Shown here in pieces: positions 9,380-18,115 of a stretch of 64,000 nt of DNA. The stretch comes from Silicimonas sp. (GTDB taxonomy: Bacteria > Pseudomonadota > Alphaproteobacteria > Rhodobacterales > Rhodobacteraceae). Where the stretch lies: positions 1 through 64,000 of the forward strand of contig JABDJO010000137.1 of NCBI GenBank assembly GCA_013002465.1, in the 5' to 3' direction. The translations under genes were made by a program, and so were the position numbers. Each line of letters begins with the position of its first letter. The stretch's first letter is position 1. A model generated the notes under the pieces. The model was given only the letters and a program-made list of their open reading frames with translations. It was not told where the DNA came from and ran no database searches.

Positions 9380-10687
9380 ATGGCCAGACTTCGTGCGATG
9401 CTTGAGCGCACATTCCCCGAACAGCGGTTGTTCTTGCGATCGGACACCGAAACTCGCTTCATTCGCCTGTCACCCTTGACCCAATTCACGGCCGTCGCGG
9501 GAAGCGCGTTGCTTCTTGGCTGGACGATCGTGTCCTCTGCAATTCTGGTTATGCATTCGCTTGGGGCCGGTGATTTCCGCGAACAAGCCCTGCGCGATCA
9601 GGCGGTCTATGAGGCGCGACTGAATGAACTGTCGCACGAACGGGATGCCCGGGCACGCGAGGCTTCGGATGCTCAGCAAAGATTCGCGGTGGCCTTGGCC
9701 GAGGTGTCCGCGATGCAGTCTCGCCTTCTGGCTTCCGAAGATCGTCGGCGCGAACTGGAAACCGGGATCGACGTGATCGCCGGAACTCTGCGCGACACGA
9801 TGAAAGAGCGTGACGAGGCCCGCGGACGAAGCCAGACCCTGCTGGCGGAACTGGCAGAAAGCGAAGCCGACCAGCCCGAGATCTCGCACCTGGAAGACCT
9901 TGAGAACACGCTGACATTCATGACATTGGCCCTTGGCAATTTGGCCCACGAGCGTGATGAGATGTCGACCTTCATGAGCGAAGCCGAAACGCTTTTGGCA
10001 GATGTCGCATTTGACCAGAAGCTGGAATCAGAACGCAACGAGCGAATCTTCACCCAGATCGAAGAGGCCGTTGCAACGTCGCTGACACCGATTGACGAAA
10101 TGTTCTCGGCCGTTGGCCTTCCGACAGACAGCATCATCGAGCAGGTCCGCCGAAGCTATTCGGGCCAGGGCGGCCCCTTGACCCCGATCACGTTTTCCTC
10201 CAGCGGCGATGCGCCCGAAGACCCCCTGACCCGTCGCGCCAACGATGTTCTGGCCCAGCTTGATCAGGTCAACCTGTATCGCATCGCTGCCGAAAAGCTG
10301 CCTTTCAGCTTTCCCGTCAAGGGACATTATCGGTCAACCAGCGGATTTGGCCCCCGTTGGGGCCGCATGCACGAAGGTCATGATTTCGCCGGTTCTACCG
10401 GCACACCCATCCATACGACAGCCGACGGTGTGGTTGTTCATGCAGGACGTCAGTCGGGCTATGGCAACTTGATAAAGATCCGCCATGAGTTCGGTTTTGA
10501 GACAAGATACGCACATCTTTCAAGAATTCGAGTGAAGGTCGGTCAAAGAGTCTCGCGTGGCGAGAGGATCGGTGATATGGGAAACACCGGACGCTCGACG
10601 GGCACCCATCTTCACTACGAGGTGCGCATCAGCGGTGACCCCGTGAACCCGATGAAATACATCAAGGCAGCGAGAGATGTTTTCTAA
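9380..10687 (+). CDS. M23 family metallopeptidase with coiled coil
   Basis: Probable murein endopeptidase anchored in the inner membrane. From the chosen ATG the 435-residue protein has a transmembrane segment (about residues 35-57), a long charged coiled coil (about 70-190), and a C-terminal LytM/M23 domain with the zinc ligands in HEGHDFAGSTGTP and THLHYEV. Alternative starts are ATG 9353, with AGGGG immediately upstream, and TTG 9287; homologous proteins usually begin close to the LERTFPEQ stretch, which favours 9380. It overlaps the bactofilin gene by 11 bases, a pairing known from other bacteria where bactofilin positions the M23 enzyme. Confidence 0.85.
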   Translation: MARLRAMLERTFPEQRLFLRSDTETRFIRLSPLTQFTAVAGSALLLGWTIVSSAILVMHSLGAGDFREQALRDQAVYEARLNELSHERDARAREASDAQQRFAVALAEVSAMQSRLLASEDRRRELETGIDVIAGTLRDTMKERDEARGRSQTLLAELAESEADQPEISHLEDLENTLTFMTLALGNLAHERDEMSTFMSEAETLLADVAFDQKLESERNERIFTQIEEAVATSLTPIDEMFSAVGLPTDSIIEQVRRSYSGQGGPLTPITFSSSGDAPEDPLTRRANDVLAQLDQVNLYRIAAEKLPFSFPVKGHYRSTSGFGPRWGRMHEGHDFAGSTGTPIHTTADGVVVHAGRQSGYGNLIKIRHEFGFETRYAHLSRIRVKVGQRVSRGERIGDMGNTGRSTGTHLHYEVRISGDPVNPMKYIKAARDVF

Positions 10688-11180
10688 AAGCAAAATAAAC
10701 GAACCTGGACCCGAAAAGGGAACAGAGGCAGACAAAGACGAAAAGGCCACTACCATGAGCGACCCTTCACCGAGCACGCCAAAAGCAAAACCACCCGCGT
10801 CGGTTTTGTCGGCTGATTTGCAGATCACCGGCAACATCAAGACAACCGGTGACGTCAACATCGAAGGCAACGTCGAGGGCGATATCCGTGCCCATCTTCT
10901 GACCGTCGGCGAAGGCGCCACGGTCAAGGGTGAGTGTATTGCGGACGACGTGGTTGTGAACGGCCGCGTGGTCGGAAAGGTGCGCGGTTTGAAAGTGCGC
11001 CTGACATCGACCGCTCGTGTCGAGGGCGACATCATCCACAAGACGATCGCCATTGAATCGGGGGCCCATTTCGAAGGCTCGGTTCAGCGCCAGGAAGACC
11101 CGCTGAACAACAAGGGCGGATCGGTCAAGCCAGCGTCGACACCCCCAACACAACAACCGGCGCCTGCTGCGAAAAGCTGA
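10677..11180 (+). CDS. bactofilin
   Basis: A 167-residue polymer-forming cytoskeletal protein. The core (about residues 45-145) is a run of short beta-helix repeats with regularly spaced Gly and Val (GDVNIEGNVEGDIRA, GRVVGKVRG, ARVEGDI), flanked by disordered Pro/Ala/Lys-rich tails. It starts inside the end of the M23 peptidase gene, so the two are translationally coupled and probably work together in local peptidoglycan remodelling or cell shape. The MFSKSKI start is typical of bactofilins in this group. Likely membrane-associated without a membrane segment. Confidence 0.9.
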   Translation: MFSKSKINEPGPEKGTEADKDEKATTMSDPSPSTPKAKPPASVLSADLQITGNIKTTGDVNIEGNVEGDIRAHLLTVGEGATVKGECIADDVVVNGRVVGKVRGLKVRLTSTARVEGDIIHKTIAIESGAHFEGSVQRQEDPLNNKGGSVKPASTPPTQQPAPAAKS

Positions 11181-11198
11181 ACTTGAACACCAATGGAC

Positions 11199-11230
11199 GA
11201 GAGGGCGTCGCAGTAGCGGCGCCCTTTCTC
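11199..11230 (+). terminator. terminator after the M23-bactofilin operon
   Basis: An imperfect inverted repeat, with GAGAGGGCG.CGC pairing to GCG.CGCCCTTTCTC around an AGTA loop and followed by TTTG, starts 19 bases beyond the bactofilin stop. Position and stem strength fit an intrinsic terminator, though the T-tract is short. Confidence 0.6.
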
Positions 11231-11318
11231 TTTGACCCAGCAAATCAGGCGATTTTCCGGGTTCAAACCTGCGACACCAAGCGACCACATCGCTGGACAA
11301 GCTGCGAAGGCGCGTCGC

Positions 11319-11936
11319 CTATTTCAGATCGACGCCTTTTTCTTCCAATCGTCGGATAATATCCTTGGTTGTGTTTCCGCTTGGATACTCCACGTCGGGA
11401 ACAGGAAGTCCCAACCAATCACAAAGTGGCGCCCAACCGTCTCCCAGCTGGTGGACCAAAAGCCTTTCGGGATCGACCGTCGCGATCACTTCTTCCGTAT
11501 TCCGGTTATAGATCGCAATGGCGTGCTCACGGTCGTCAGGACGCCCGCCAAAAACTTGTTCAGCCACCAGCAAATGCGCCAATCCGTTTGGATCGTCGCC
11601 GGACTGGATGTACTTCAAAATGGTTGCTTCAAAGCTGGTCCACCAGCTTTCAGCGGATCGCATCGTAAGAAGAACCCTTGCCTTGGGAAATTCATCGATC
11701 AAGGAACGCCAGTAATAGGCCGATGGCCAATCCACGCAGGAATTGTAACCAGCGAAAAGCGCATTCCAATCGGGTGCCGCACCTTTGGCAAGGTCCAACC
11801 ACCCTTGTCTCAGCGGGCTACCTTCATCAAGTTCGAACATGTGGTGGGTGGGCCCGACGCCCAGATTATTCAATGCGTTGCGCATTGAATCGGTGCCCGT
11901 TCTGCCAAAGCCGGCGCCTATTACTCTGAGTGACAA
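11319..11936 (-). CDS. sulfotransferase family protein
   Basis: A 205-residue cytoplasmic protein. The N-terminal GAGFGRTGTDSM is the PAPS-binding P-loop-like motif of sulfotransferases, and KARVLLTMRSAESWW around residues 90-104 fits the second, 3'-phosphate-binding motif. The acceptor substrate cannot be predicted. The start is a TTG codon preceded by a strong GGGAGG ribosome binding site 6-7 bases upstream; no ATG lies in a suitable place. It stands alone, converging with the bactofilin operon. Confidence 0.75.
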   Translation of the reverse strand: MSLRVIGAGFGRTGTDSMRNALNNLGVGPTHHMFELDEGSPLRQGWLDLAKGAAPDWNALFAGYNSCVDWPSAYYWRSLIDEFPKARVLLTMRSAESWWTSFEATILKYIQSGDDPNGLAHLLVAEQVFGGRPDDREHAIAIYNRNTEEVIATVDPERLLVHQLGDGWAPLCDWLGLPVPDVEYPSGNTTKDIIRRLEEKGVDLK

Positions 11937-12045
11937 GGGATCCTCCCGATCCTAGGAATGTGTAATCAAAGTCGAGTATTGCCTGGAATGCCGCCCCAAG
12001 AAGCTCAGGACTGACGTCCGAACCATGTTGCGCCAGTTCTCAGCA

Positions 12046-12828
12046 TTACACCACCGGATGATAAAGGGCCCGCCGATAAAGATGCCACGTCGCATGTCCC
12101 AAGACCGGCAGAACGACGAATAATCCCAAAAACATCGGCACCATCGCCGCAAACAACGCGACGGCAATGATCACCGCCCAAAGCCCCATGACTCCCTTGT
12201 TCCTTGCCACTGTCTTCAGACTGATCAGCATCGCTGTCACAAAGTCGATCTCCTTGTCGACCAGCAAAGGCAAAGATACGGCCGTCAGCCCGAACACAAG
12301 GAAAGCCACGCCTGCGCCGACAACTGTCTGGATCGCCAGCATGACCATGCCGTTCGGCGTCAGGAAATAATCCCAAGAATGCGCCAGATTGGTGACCGCC
12401 GACAATCCCATGGCCATGGCGAAGGTCATATGGGCAAAGAAACTCCAGAACAAAAAAGTAATCGCCAGTATCACACCGACCCAGGGCAACTGTCGCCGCC
12501 TTTCGCTCCAGACAACCGCCAGGATGTCACGCCAGACCAGGGGTTCTTCTGCTTCCAACCGCCGGCTGACTTCGTACAGCCCGACCGCCGCAAAAGGCGC
12601 GACCAGCGGGAATCCGAGGGCAAACGCCAAAGTCCACAAAAAGGTTCCCGCACCTATCCAGTATAAAACGAGACCGACCACGACATAAAACGCGCTGAAC
12701 ACCAACCCAAAGGCGGGCGCTGCCTTGAAATCCCAAAATCCCGCTTTCAGTGACGCCAAAACCTCGGGCAAAGTCACGACGGCAATCTCGGGGATCGGAG
12801 AGGCCTCTGGAACAGTCTCGTCAGTCAT
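12046..12828 (-). CDS. DUF2189 family membrane protein
   Basis: About 260 residues from ATG at 12828, which is preceded by AAAAGGG at a good distance; a start at 12846 would add six residues. After a roughly 25-residue soluble N-terminus the protein has six hydrophobic segments and the LYEVSRRLEAEEPLVWRDI stretch that I associate with DUF2189, a family of uncharacterised inner-membrane proteins common in Rhodobacterales. No function is known. Neighbours are unrelated. Confidence 0.75.
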   Translation of the reverse strand: MTDETVPEASPIPEIAVVTLPEVLASLKAGFWDFKAAPAFGLVFSAFYVVVGLVLYWIGAGTFLWTLAFALGFPLVAPFAAVGLYEVSRRLEAEEPLVWRDILAVVWSERRRQLPWVGVILAITFLFWSFFAHMTFAMAMGLSAVTNLAHSWDYFLTPNGMVMLAIQTVVGAGVAFLVFGLTAVSLPLLVDKEIDFVTAMLISLKTVARNKGVMGLWAVIIAVALFAAMVPMFLGLFVVLPVLGHATWHLYRRALYHPVV

Positions 12829-12949
12829 GTGTGGCCCTTTTCCCATTGCCTTCCACGTTGCCTAGACCTTACCACAGAGATCCACACCGCTTGAAGCCAC
12901 CTTCGCCGGTTGCTATCACCCGCCAGCAGAACATTTCCCCGGAGGTCCC

Positions 12950-14086
12950 ATGCGCGCCGAGGCCGAAAACACGGTCGCCGCCATCGAAAAATCGCTTGAG
13001 CTTCTGGCTCAGCGCATGGATTGGGAAACGGCAGAGCATCGCCTTGAGGAATTCAACGCGATGACGGAAGATCCCAACCTTTGGGACAATCCCGACAAGG
13101 CGCAAAAACTTATGCGCGACCGCCAGATGCTGGTGGACGCGATGGAGCGCTATTCTGGCATGAAACAGGAATTGTCGGACAACGTCGAACTGATCGAACT
13201 GGGCGAGATGGAAGACGACGGCGAAGTTGTCTCGGAGGCCGAGGCTGCATTGAAAAAACTGGAGGAACGCGCGGCAGCGGCGGAAATCGAGGCACTTCTG
13301 GACGGCGAGGCGGATGGAAACGACACGTTTCTTGAGATCAATTCAGGCGCGGGTGGGACCGAAAGTTGCGACTGGGCGTCCATGCTGGCACGGATGTACG
13401 TCCGTTGGGCCGAGGCGAAGGGCTACAAGGTTGAACTTCAATCGGAAAGCCCGGGCGAAGAGGCGGGCATAAAGTCGGCTTCCTACAAGATCTCGGGCCC
13501 CAATGCCTATGGCTGGCTAAAGTCGGAATCTGGCGTGCATCGTCTGGTGCGCATCTCGCCATACGATAGCGCTGCCCGCCGCCATACCTCGTTTTCCAGT
13601 GTCTGGGTCTATCCCGTCGTCGACGACAACATCGAAATCGACGTGAACCCCGCCGACATTCGCATTGACACCTATCGGTCATCGGGCGCCGGTGGTCAGC
13701 ACGTCAACACAACGGACTCGGCGGTGCGGATCACCCACATCCCCACGAACATCGTGGTGACCTCGTCCGAGAAATCGCAGCACCAGAACCGCGATATCGC
13801 GATGAAGGCTTTGAAATCCCGGCTGTACCAGATGGAGTTGGAAAAGCGCACCGCGTCGATCCAGGAGGCACACGAAAACAAAGGCGATGCCGGTTGGGGC
13901 AACCAGATCCGGTCCTATGTGCTGCAGCCTTATCAGATGGTGAAAGACCTGCGGACCGGGCACGAAACCAGCGATACTTCTGGTGTTCTGGATGGCGACC
14001 TTGACGGTTTCATGGCGGCAACCCTAGCCATGGGTCTCTCGGGCACCAAGCGCGGCGAAGACCCAAACGAAATGGCAAACGCCTAA
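12950..14086 (+). CDS. prfB: peptide chain release factor 2
   Basis: Class I release factor that recognises UGA and UAA stop codons. The 378-residue protein has the catalytic GGQ loop in [12 protein letters not shown] and the position of the stop-recognition tripeptide reads SPY in [14 protein letters not shown] rather than the E. coli SPF. The gene is one continuous frame from ATG 12950, so there is no programmed +1 frameshift with an internal UGA as in E. coli, which is usual for many alphaproteobacteria. A GC-rich hairpin closes the gene. Monocistronic. Confidence 0.96.
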   Translation: MRAEAENTVAAIEKSLELLAQRMDWETAEHRLEEFNAMTEDPNLWDNPDKAQKLMRDRQMLVDAMERYSGMKQELSDNVELIELGEMEDDGEVVSEAEAALKKLEERAAAAEIEALLDGEADGNDTFLEINSGAGGTESCDWASMLARMYVRWAEAKGYKVELQSESPGEEAGIKSASYKISGPNAYGWLKSESGVHRLVRISPYDSAARRHTSFSSVWVYPVVDDNIEIDVNPADIRIDTYRSSGAGGQHVNTTDSAVRITHIPTNIVVTSSEKSQHQNRDIAMKALKSRLYQMELEKRTASIQEAHENKGDAGWGNQIRSYVLQPYQMVKDLRTGHETSDTSGVLDGDLDGFMAATLAMGLSGTKRGEDPNEMANA

Positions 14087-14117
14087 AGCGTCCCTCAATT
14101 GGCTGGCGACAAAAGAA

Positions 14118-14143
14118 AAAGCGCGCCCAGGCAGGCGCGCTTT
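14118..14143. terminator. bidirectional terminator between prfB and rpsI
   Basis: A perfect 10-base-pair stem, AAAGCGCGCC / GGCGCGCTTT, with a CAGGCA loop sits 31 bases past the prfB stop and 27 bases past the rpsI stop. A-tract on the left and T-rich sequence on the right let it serve both convergent units. Confidence 0.85.
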
Positions 14144-14170
14144 GCTGTTTGGTAAGGGTTGGCCGAAAGA

Positions 14171-14692
14171 TCAGCGCTTCGAGAACTGGAAGCTTTTCCG
14201 GGCCTTGGCCTTGCCGTACTTCTTCCGCTCGACGACGCGGCTGTCACGGGTCAGGAAGCCGGCGGCTTTCAGCGCAGGACGCAACGACGGGTCGAATAGC
14301 TGCAAGGCTTTCGAAATGCCGTGCTTCACCGCGCCCGCCTGCCCCGACAGACCGCCGCCCTTGACGGTGGCCATCACGTCAAACTGACCATCGACCCCGG
14401 CAACCTGGAACGGTTGACGCAGGATCATCTGCAGCACGGGGCGTGCGAAATAGGCGTTCAGTTCCTTGCCGTTCACTGTGACCTTGCCTGAACCCGGCTT
14501 AATCCAGACACGGGCAACCGCGTCTTTCCGTTTGCCCGTTGCATAGGACCGGCCCAGTTCGTCGCGAACGGGTTCGCGGGCGACTGCGGTTTCGGTCACG
14601 ACCTCGGGCGCCGCCTCGGCAGCGTCCGATGCAGCCGCAGTGTCGCCAACGACCTCTTTCAGGTCGTCCAGAGTTTTGATGTCTTCTGCCAT
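14171..14692 (-). CDS. rpsI: 30S ribosomal protein S9
   Basis: Small-subunit ribosomal protein whose C-terminal tail reaches the P-site tRNA. The S9 core begins near residue 50 ([15 protein letters not shown]) and ends with the basic KSFQFSKR tail, as is diagnostic. At 173 residues it is longer than the roughly 130 of E. coli because of an acidic, Ala-rich N-terminal extension of about 45 residues, common in alphaproteobacteria. It follows rplM by 5 bases in the conserved rplM-rpsI operon. Confidence 0.97.
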   Translation of the reverse strand: MAEDIKTLDDLKEVVGDTAAASDAAEAAPEVVTETAVAREPVRDELGRSYATGKRKDAVARVWIKPGSGKVTVNGKELNAYFARPVLQMILRQPFQVAGVDGQFDVMATVKGGGLSGQAGAVKHGISKALQLFDPSLRPALKAAGFLTRDSRVVERKKYGKAKARKSFQFSKR

Positions 14693-14697
14693 GTCGA

Positions 14698-15156
14698 TCA
14701 GCTCCGGGTGTTCTTCTTGTTCATGGATTTCACATCCAGAACGTCAGGGTTTTGCGCCTCGTGCGGGTGCTCGGCCCCGGCATAGACGCGAAGATTGGTC
14801 ATTTGGCGGCGGCTAAGCTTGTTGCCCGGCAGCATCCGCTTGACGGCCTGCATCACGACGCGTTCAGGATGCGCGCCTTCCAGGATTTGACCGGTGGTGC
14901 GGGATTTGATGCCGCCCGGATAGCCGGTGTGCCAGTAGTTTGGCTTGTCACGCTTGTTGCCCGTCAGTTGCACCTTGTCGGCGTTGATGACGATGACATT
15001 GTCGCCCATGTCCATATGGGGCGTGAAACTGGCTTTGTGCTTGCCGCGCAGGCGCATGGCGACGATCGAGGCCAGCCGACCCAGAACTACGCCCTCGGCG
15101 TCGATCAGAATCCAGGACTTCTCGATGTCCGCCGGAGTAGCGGTGAAGGTCTTCAT
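14698..15156 (-). CDS. rplM: 50S ribosomal protein L13
   Basis: Early-assembly large-subunit ribosomal protein of 152 residues, normal length. It shows the family sequences [16 protein letters not shown] near the N-terminus, [15 protein letters not shown] and the [11 protein letters not shown] motif. First gene of the rplM-rpsI operon, with a recognisable promoter 60-90 bases upstream. Confidence 0.97.
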   Translation of the reverse strand: MKTFTATPADIEKSWILIDAEGVVLGRLASIVAMRLRGKHKASFTPHMDMGDNVIVINADKVQLTGNKRDKPNYWHTGYPGGIKSRTTGQILEGAHPERVVMQAVKRMLPGNKLSRRQMTNLRVYAGAEHPHEAQNPDVLDVKSMNKKNTRS

Positions 15157-15194
15157 TAATCATACCCTTTTAGGGGAGTTCGTCGGATGGGCGG

Positions 15195-15222
15195 GTTTTA
15201 TTCCAATTCTCGCCACAGTCAA
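15195..15222 (-). promoter_or_regulatory. probable sigma-70 promoter of rplM-rpsI
   Basis: On the minus strand, TTGACT (15222-15217) is followed after 16 bases by TAAAAC (15200-15195), near-consensus -35 and -10 boxes, 38 bases upstream of the rplM ATG. The DNA further upstream (15230-15300) is unusually AT-rich for this genome and could act as an UP element. The gap 15157-15418 otherwise shows no gene I can support. Confidence 0.55.
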
Positions 15223-15418
15223 GCATTGTCATTCAGATTTTATTACGTAATTTCAAATGTTTAAAAATATGGTATTATTTTACCCCATGTTTGACGATCT
15301 AGCTACGCAGCAACTCTTTCGAAAAAAATCACCAAAAACTCTAATTGTGACTTCGGAATCGACTGATTCAGCAGTCATGTTGGGGCTGTTCAATGTTAAC
15401 GAGTGATAGGTGTGTATC

Positions 15419-15583
15419 GTGATCGCCAATATTTTTCTTCTGTTCGTGGCCGCAGGCATTCTGATTGCCTCTATGTCTTATGGATTTGGTGGCTTGTTCC
15501 CGATCCTGGGCGCACTCAGCCTTTTCACGGTGTTCGTCAAGATCGTCTTGTCGCGCCGTGCTCCTGAGCCCTTTTCGGGCTGA
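15419..15583 (+). CDS. small membrane protein, 54 residues
   Basis: A short open frame starting with GTG at 15419 (AGG about 8 bases upstream; an in-frame GTG at 15410 is also possible) and ending in TGA at 15581. The product is nearly all hydrophobic with Gly-rich segments (VIANIFLLFVAAGILIASM, then GFGGLFPILGALSLFTVFV) and a basic RR tail, suggesting one or two membrane helices. A perfect terminator hairpin follows 20 bases later, which supports a real transcript. I do not recognise the family. Confidence 0.55.
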   Translation: MIANIFLLFVAAGILIASMSYGFGGLFPILGALSLFTVFVKIVLSRRAPEPFSG

Positions 15584-15603
15584 AACACTGAAAAGACGGC
15601 AAC

Positions 15604-15624
15604 CCGGCGCCCATTGGGCGCCGG
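15604..15624 (+). terminator. intrinsic terminator after the small membrane protein
   Basis: Perfect 9-base-pair stem CCGGCGCCC / GGGCGCCGG with a 3-base ATT loop, followed by TCGCGTTTT. It lies 20 bases downstream of the 54-residue frame. Confidence 0.75.
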
Positions 15625-15693
15625 TCGCGTTTTCCTTGTCGACTTTTTGCTGGTCCAGCGCGATGGTCATCAAATCCAGACTTTGGGCGGATC

Positions 15694-16287
15694 ATGACAC
15701 TTCAGAACCGCGTTCTTGCAACTGGCGACATTGTCGCCCACCCGGCCCGTGGGCTGTTCATGGGCAATCGTGGAATCCTGCATGATGAGCGACAGAACCT
15801 TGGCCGACATCGTTGGCGGCACAAGGCCTGGATCATCTGCACGCTGAAACACAAGAACTGGCACAGGGCGGTCATGAGCCCCAATGCCTATACCGAGTTG
15901 TTTTTCCTGGACGAAGCCGTTGCGATGGCGGCCGGGCATCGCCCCTGTACCTTGTGTCGTCGCCCTGCTTATCAGGCGTACCGCAAGGCCGCGGGCCTGA
16001 CAGGGTCAGCCAAGGCCATGGATGATCAACTGCACGGCGAACGCGCCGTTCCCCGCAAGTTCGATCAACGCCGTCATTCCGCGTCAGCCGCAAGTTTGCC
16101 CGACGGTGCGATCATCTTCGACAAGGTTCCAAAACTCGTGAAGGGGCAATTCGTCTATCCGGTCACGCCGTCGCGCTATGGCCCGGCAGATGCCCGCCCC
16201 AGTGGTATGGTCACCGTCCTGACGCCGCCCACCAGTCTTGCGGCCCTGTCAAGCGGATATCGACCGATCCTGCATGGCTCAGTCTGA
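15694..16287 (+). CDS. conserved hypothetical protein with a Cys-x2-Cys-Arg motif
   Basis: A 197-residue soluble protein that I do not recognise as a named family. Near residues 78-98 it has AAGHRPCTLCRR, which resembles the zinc-binding RPCxxC segment of the Ada N-terminal domain, preceded by a hydrophobic TELFFLDEA strand. The N-terminal 50 residues are rich in aromatic and basic residues (HRWRHKAWIICTLKHKNWHR). The tail is Pro/Ser-rich. It overlaps the end of the convergent ABC-F gene by 9 bases. A nucleic-acid or metal role is only inference. Confidence 0.6.
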   Translation: MTLQNRVLATGDIVAHPARGLFMGNRGILHDERQNLGRHRWRHKAWIICTLKHKNWHRAVMSPNAYTELFFLDEAVAMAAGHRPCTLCRRPAYQAYRKAAGLTGSAKAMDDQLHGERAVPRKFDQRRHSASAASLPDGAIIFDKVPKLVKGQFVYPVTPSRYGPADARPSGMVTVLTPPTSLAALSSGYRPILHGSV

Positions 16288-18084
16288 GGCCTTTTCTTCC
16301 AGCATCAGCCATTCGTCCTCGGCAGCAGCGAGTTTTTCTTGTCGCTCGGCAAGAGCGTCAGTGGCTTTTTGAAACTTGACCGGTTCCCGCGTGAAAAGGC
16401 CAGGATCAGACAGAAGCTCGCCAAGCTTGTCGATTTCGGCCTCCAGGCGTTCAAGAATGGCCGGCAGTTCCTGCAACCTATGCTTTTCAGTGAAGCTCAG
16501 GCCCGGTTTTTCCGACTTCACCTCGGGTTTTTCTTCCACCTTGCGACGCGGAACCCTATCGAGAGTAGCCTCAATGATCCGACGCTTTGGTGCATAATCC
16601 GACCACCCGCCGGCATGAACCGTGATCCTCCCCTGCCCCTCAAAGGCTACTGTCGTCGTCGCGACCCGGTCCAGAAAATCCCTGTCGTGGCTGACCAGCA
16701 GAACCGTGCCGTCATAGTCGCCCAAAATCTCCTGCAATAGATCAAGCGTTTCGATATCCAGATCGTTCGTCGGTTCGTCCAGCACCAGAAGGTTCGACGG
16801 CTTCGCCATGATCCGCGCCAGCAACAGCCGCGCTTTTTCGCCACCCGACAAGGCCCGGACCGGTGCGCGGGCTTGTGTTTCGTCAAACAGGAAGTCCTTC
16901 AGGTATCCGACCACATGGCGCGGCGTACCCCGCACCATCACCTGGTCGGCGCGCCCCGAAACCCGCATGGCTTTGTCGCCCGTCAAGCTTTCCCAAAGCG
17001 TTGCATCCGGGTCGAGCGCCGCGCGGCGTTGATCGAATACCGCGATCTCAAGATTGGTGCCAAGTCGCAGGGTCCCGGCATCAGGTGCGGTCTGGCCGGT
17101 AAGCATCTCGATCATCGTGGTTTTGCCGATGCCATTGGGGCCAACAAAAGCAACCCGATCCCCGCGATTGACCAATAGCGAAAAATCCCGGCAAATCAAC
17201 TTGTCATCAAAGGACTTTGACAAGCCCTTCGCCTCGATCACCTTCTTGCCTGACTTCTGGCCAGACGACATTTCCATCGCTGCCGCACCTTCGCGCCGTA
17301 TTTGCGAGGCGCGCTCGGCCCGCAAGGCCTGCAATGCCCGCACACGGCCCTGGTTACGCTTTCGTCGCGCGCTGATACCTTCGACGGCCCATCTGGCCTC
17401 GGCCTTGATCTTCCGGTCCAGCTTGTGACGGGCAAGGTCCTCTTCTTCCCAGACTTTGTCGCGCCACTCTTCAAAGCCGCCAAATCCCCCGTCCCGGCGG
17501 CGCACGCTGCCGCGGTCGATCCAAAGCGTGGCCTTCGCGACCGCCCGCAAGACAGCCCGGTCGTGGCTGATGATGACAAAGGCCTGACGGGTTTCGCCAA
17601 GCCGCTCTTCCAGCCACGCAATGGCTTCGATGTCCAAGTGGTTCGTCGGCTCGTCCAAGAGCATGAGATCAGGCGCTTCTGCAATCAACTTGGCCAATGC
17701 TGCCCGGCGGCGTTCTCCGCCCGAAGCCTCGCTGACCGGGGTCGCGGGATCGAACTTCAACCCCTCTGCCACGGATTCGATCCGCCACATCTCGGCTGGC
17801 CCCAAATCACGCGTCGCGAAATCACCAAGCGTCGCGCAACCGTCCATATCAGGCTCTTGTTCCATATAACCGACACTGTCGCCAGGCGACAGAACCCGAG
17901 ACCCGCGATCAACTTCAACCAAGCCCGCCATCACCTTGAGAAGCGTGGATTTTCCCGATCCGTTACGGCCCACCAAGGCAAGTCGGTCGCCGGCCTGAAT
18001 TGTCAATGATAGGTTTTCAAACACTGGCGCTCCGCCGAACGTCAGGGCGATGTCGGTCAGTTGCAAAAGCGGGGCGCGGGCCAT
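16279..18084 (-). CDS. uup: ABC-F family ATPase, Uup-like
   Basis: Soluble ABC protein with two fused nucleotide-binding domains and no membrane segment; ABC-F proteins act on the ribosome, and Uup-type members help ribosome assembly or rescue. Walker A motifs are GRNGSGKST (about residue 38) and GPNGIGKTT (about 315); signature motifs are ASGGERRR and LSGGEKAR; Walker B stretches end in LLDEPTNHLD and VLDEPTNDLD. An ABC-F linker lies between the domains. The C-terminal 80 residues form a charged coiled coil, which distinguishes Uup from EttA and fits 601 residues. Confidence 0.88.
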   Translation of the reverse strand: MARAPLLQLTDIALTFGGAPVFENLSLTIQAGDRLALVGRNGSGKSTLLKVMAGLVEVDRGSRVLSPGDSVGYMEQEPDMDGCATLGDFATRDLGPAEMWRIESVAEGLKFDPATPVSEASGGERRRAALAKLIAEAPDLMLLDEPTNHLDIEAIAWLEERLGETRQAFVIISHDRAVLRAVAKATLWIDRGSVRRRDGGFGGFEEWRDKVWEEEDLARHKLDRKIKAEARWAVEGISARRKRNQGRVRALQALRAERASQIRREGAAAMEMSSGQKSGKKVIEAKGLSKSFDDKLICRDFSLLVNRGDRVAFVGPNGIGKTTMIEMLTGQTAPDAGTLRLGTNLEIAVFDQRRAALDPDATLWESLTGDKAMRVSGRADQVMVRGTPRHVVGYLKDFLFDETQARAPVRALSGGEKARLLLARIMAKPSNLLVLDEPTNDLDIETLDLLQEILGDYDGTVLLVSHDRDFLDRVATTTVAFEGQGRITVHAGGWSDYAPKRRIIEATLDRVPRRKVEEKPEVKSEKPGLSFTEKHRLQELPAILERLEAEIDKLGELLSDPGLFTREPVKFQKATDALAERQEKLAAAEDEWLMLEEKASD

Positions 18085-18115
18085 GACGGCGGGCTAGAGC
18101 GAGTTGGTCCAGCCG

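Noticed and set aside
12950-13050. Programmed frameshift in prfB
   Set aside because: The frame is continuous from the ATG through the GGQ loop; no internal UGA is present.
15287-15406. 39-codon frame in the AT-rich gap before the small membrane protein
   Set aside because: No ribosome binding site, base composition unlike the genes, and no recognisable motif; the region is better explained by promoter DNA for rplM.
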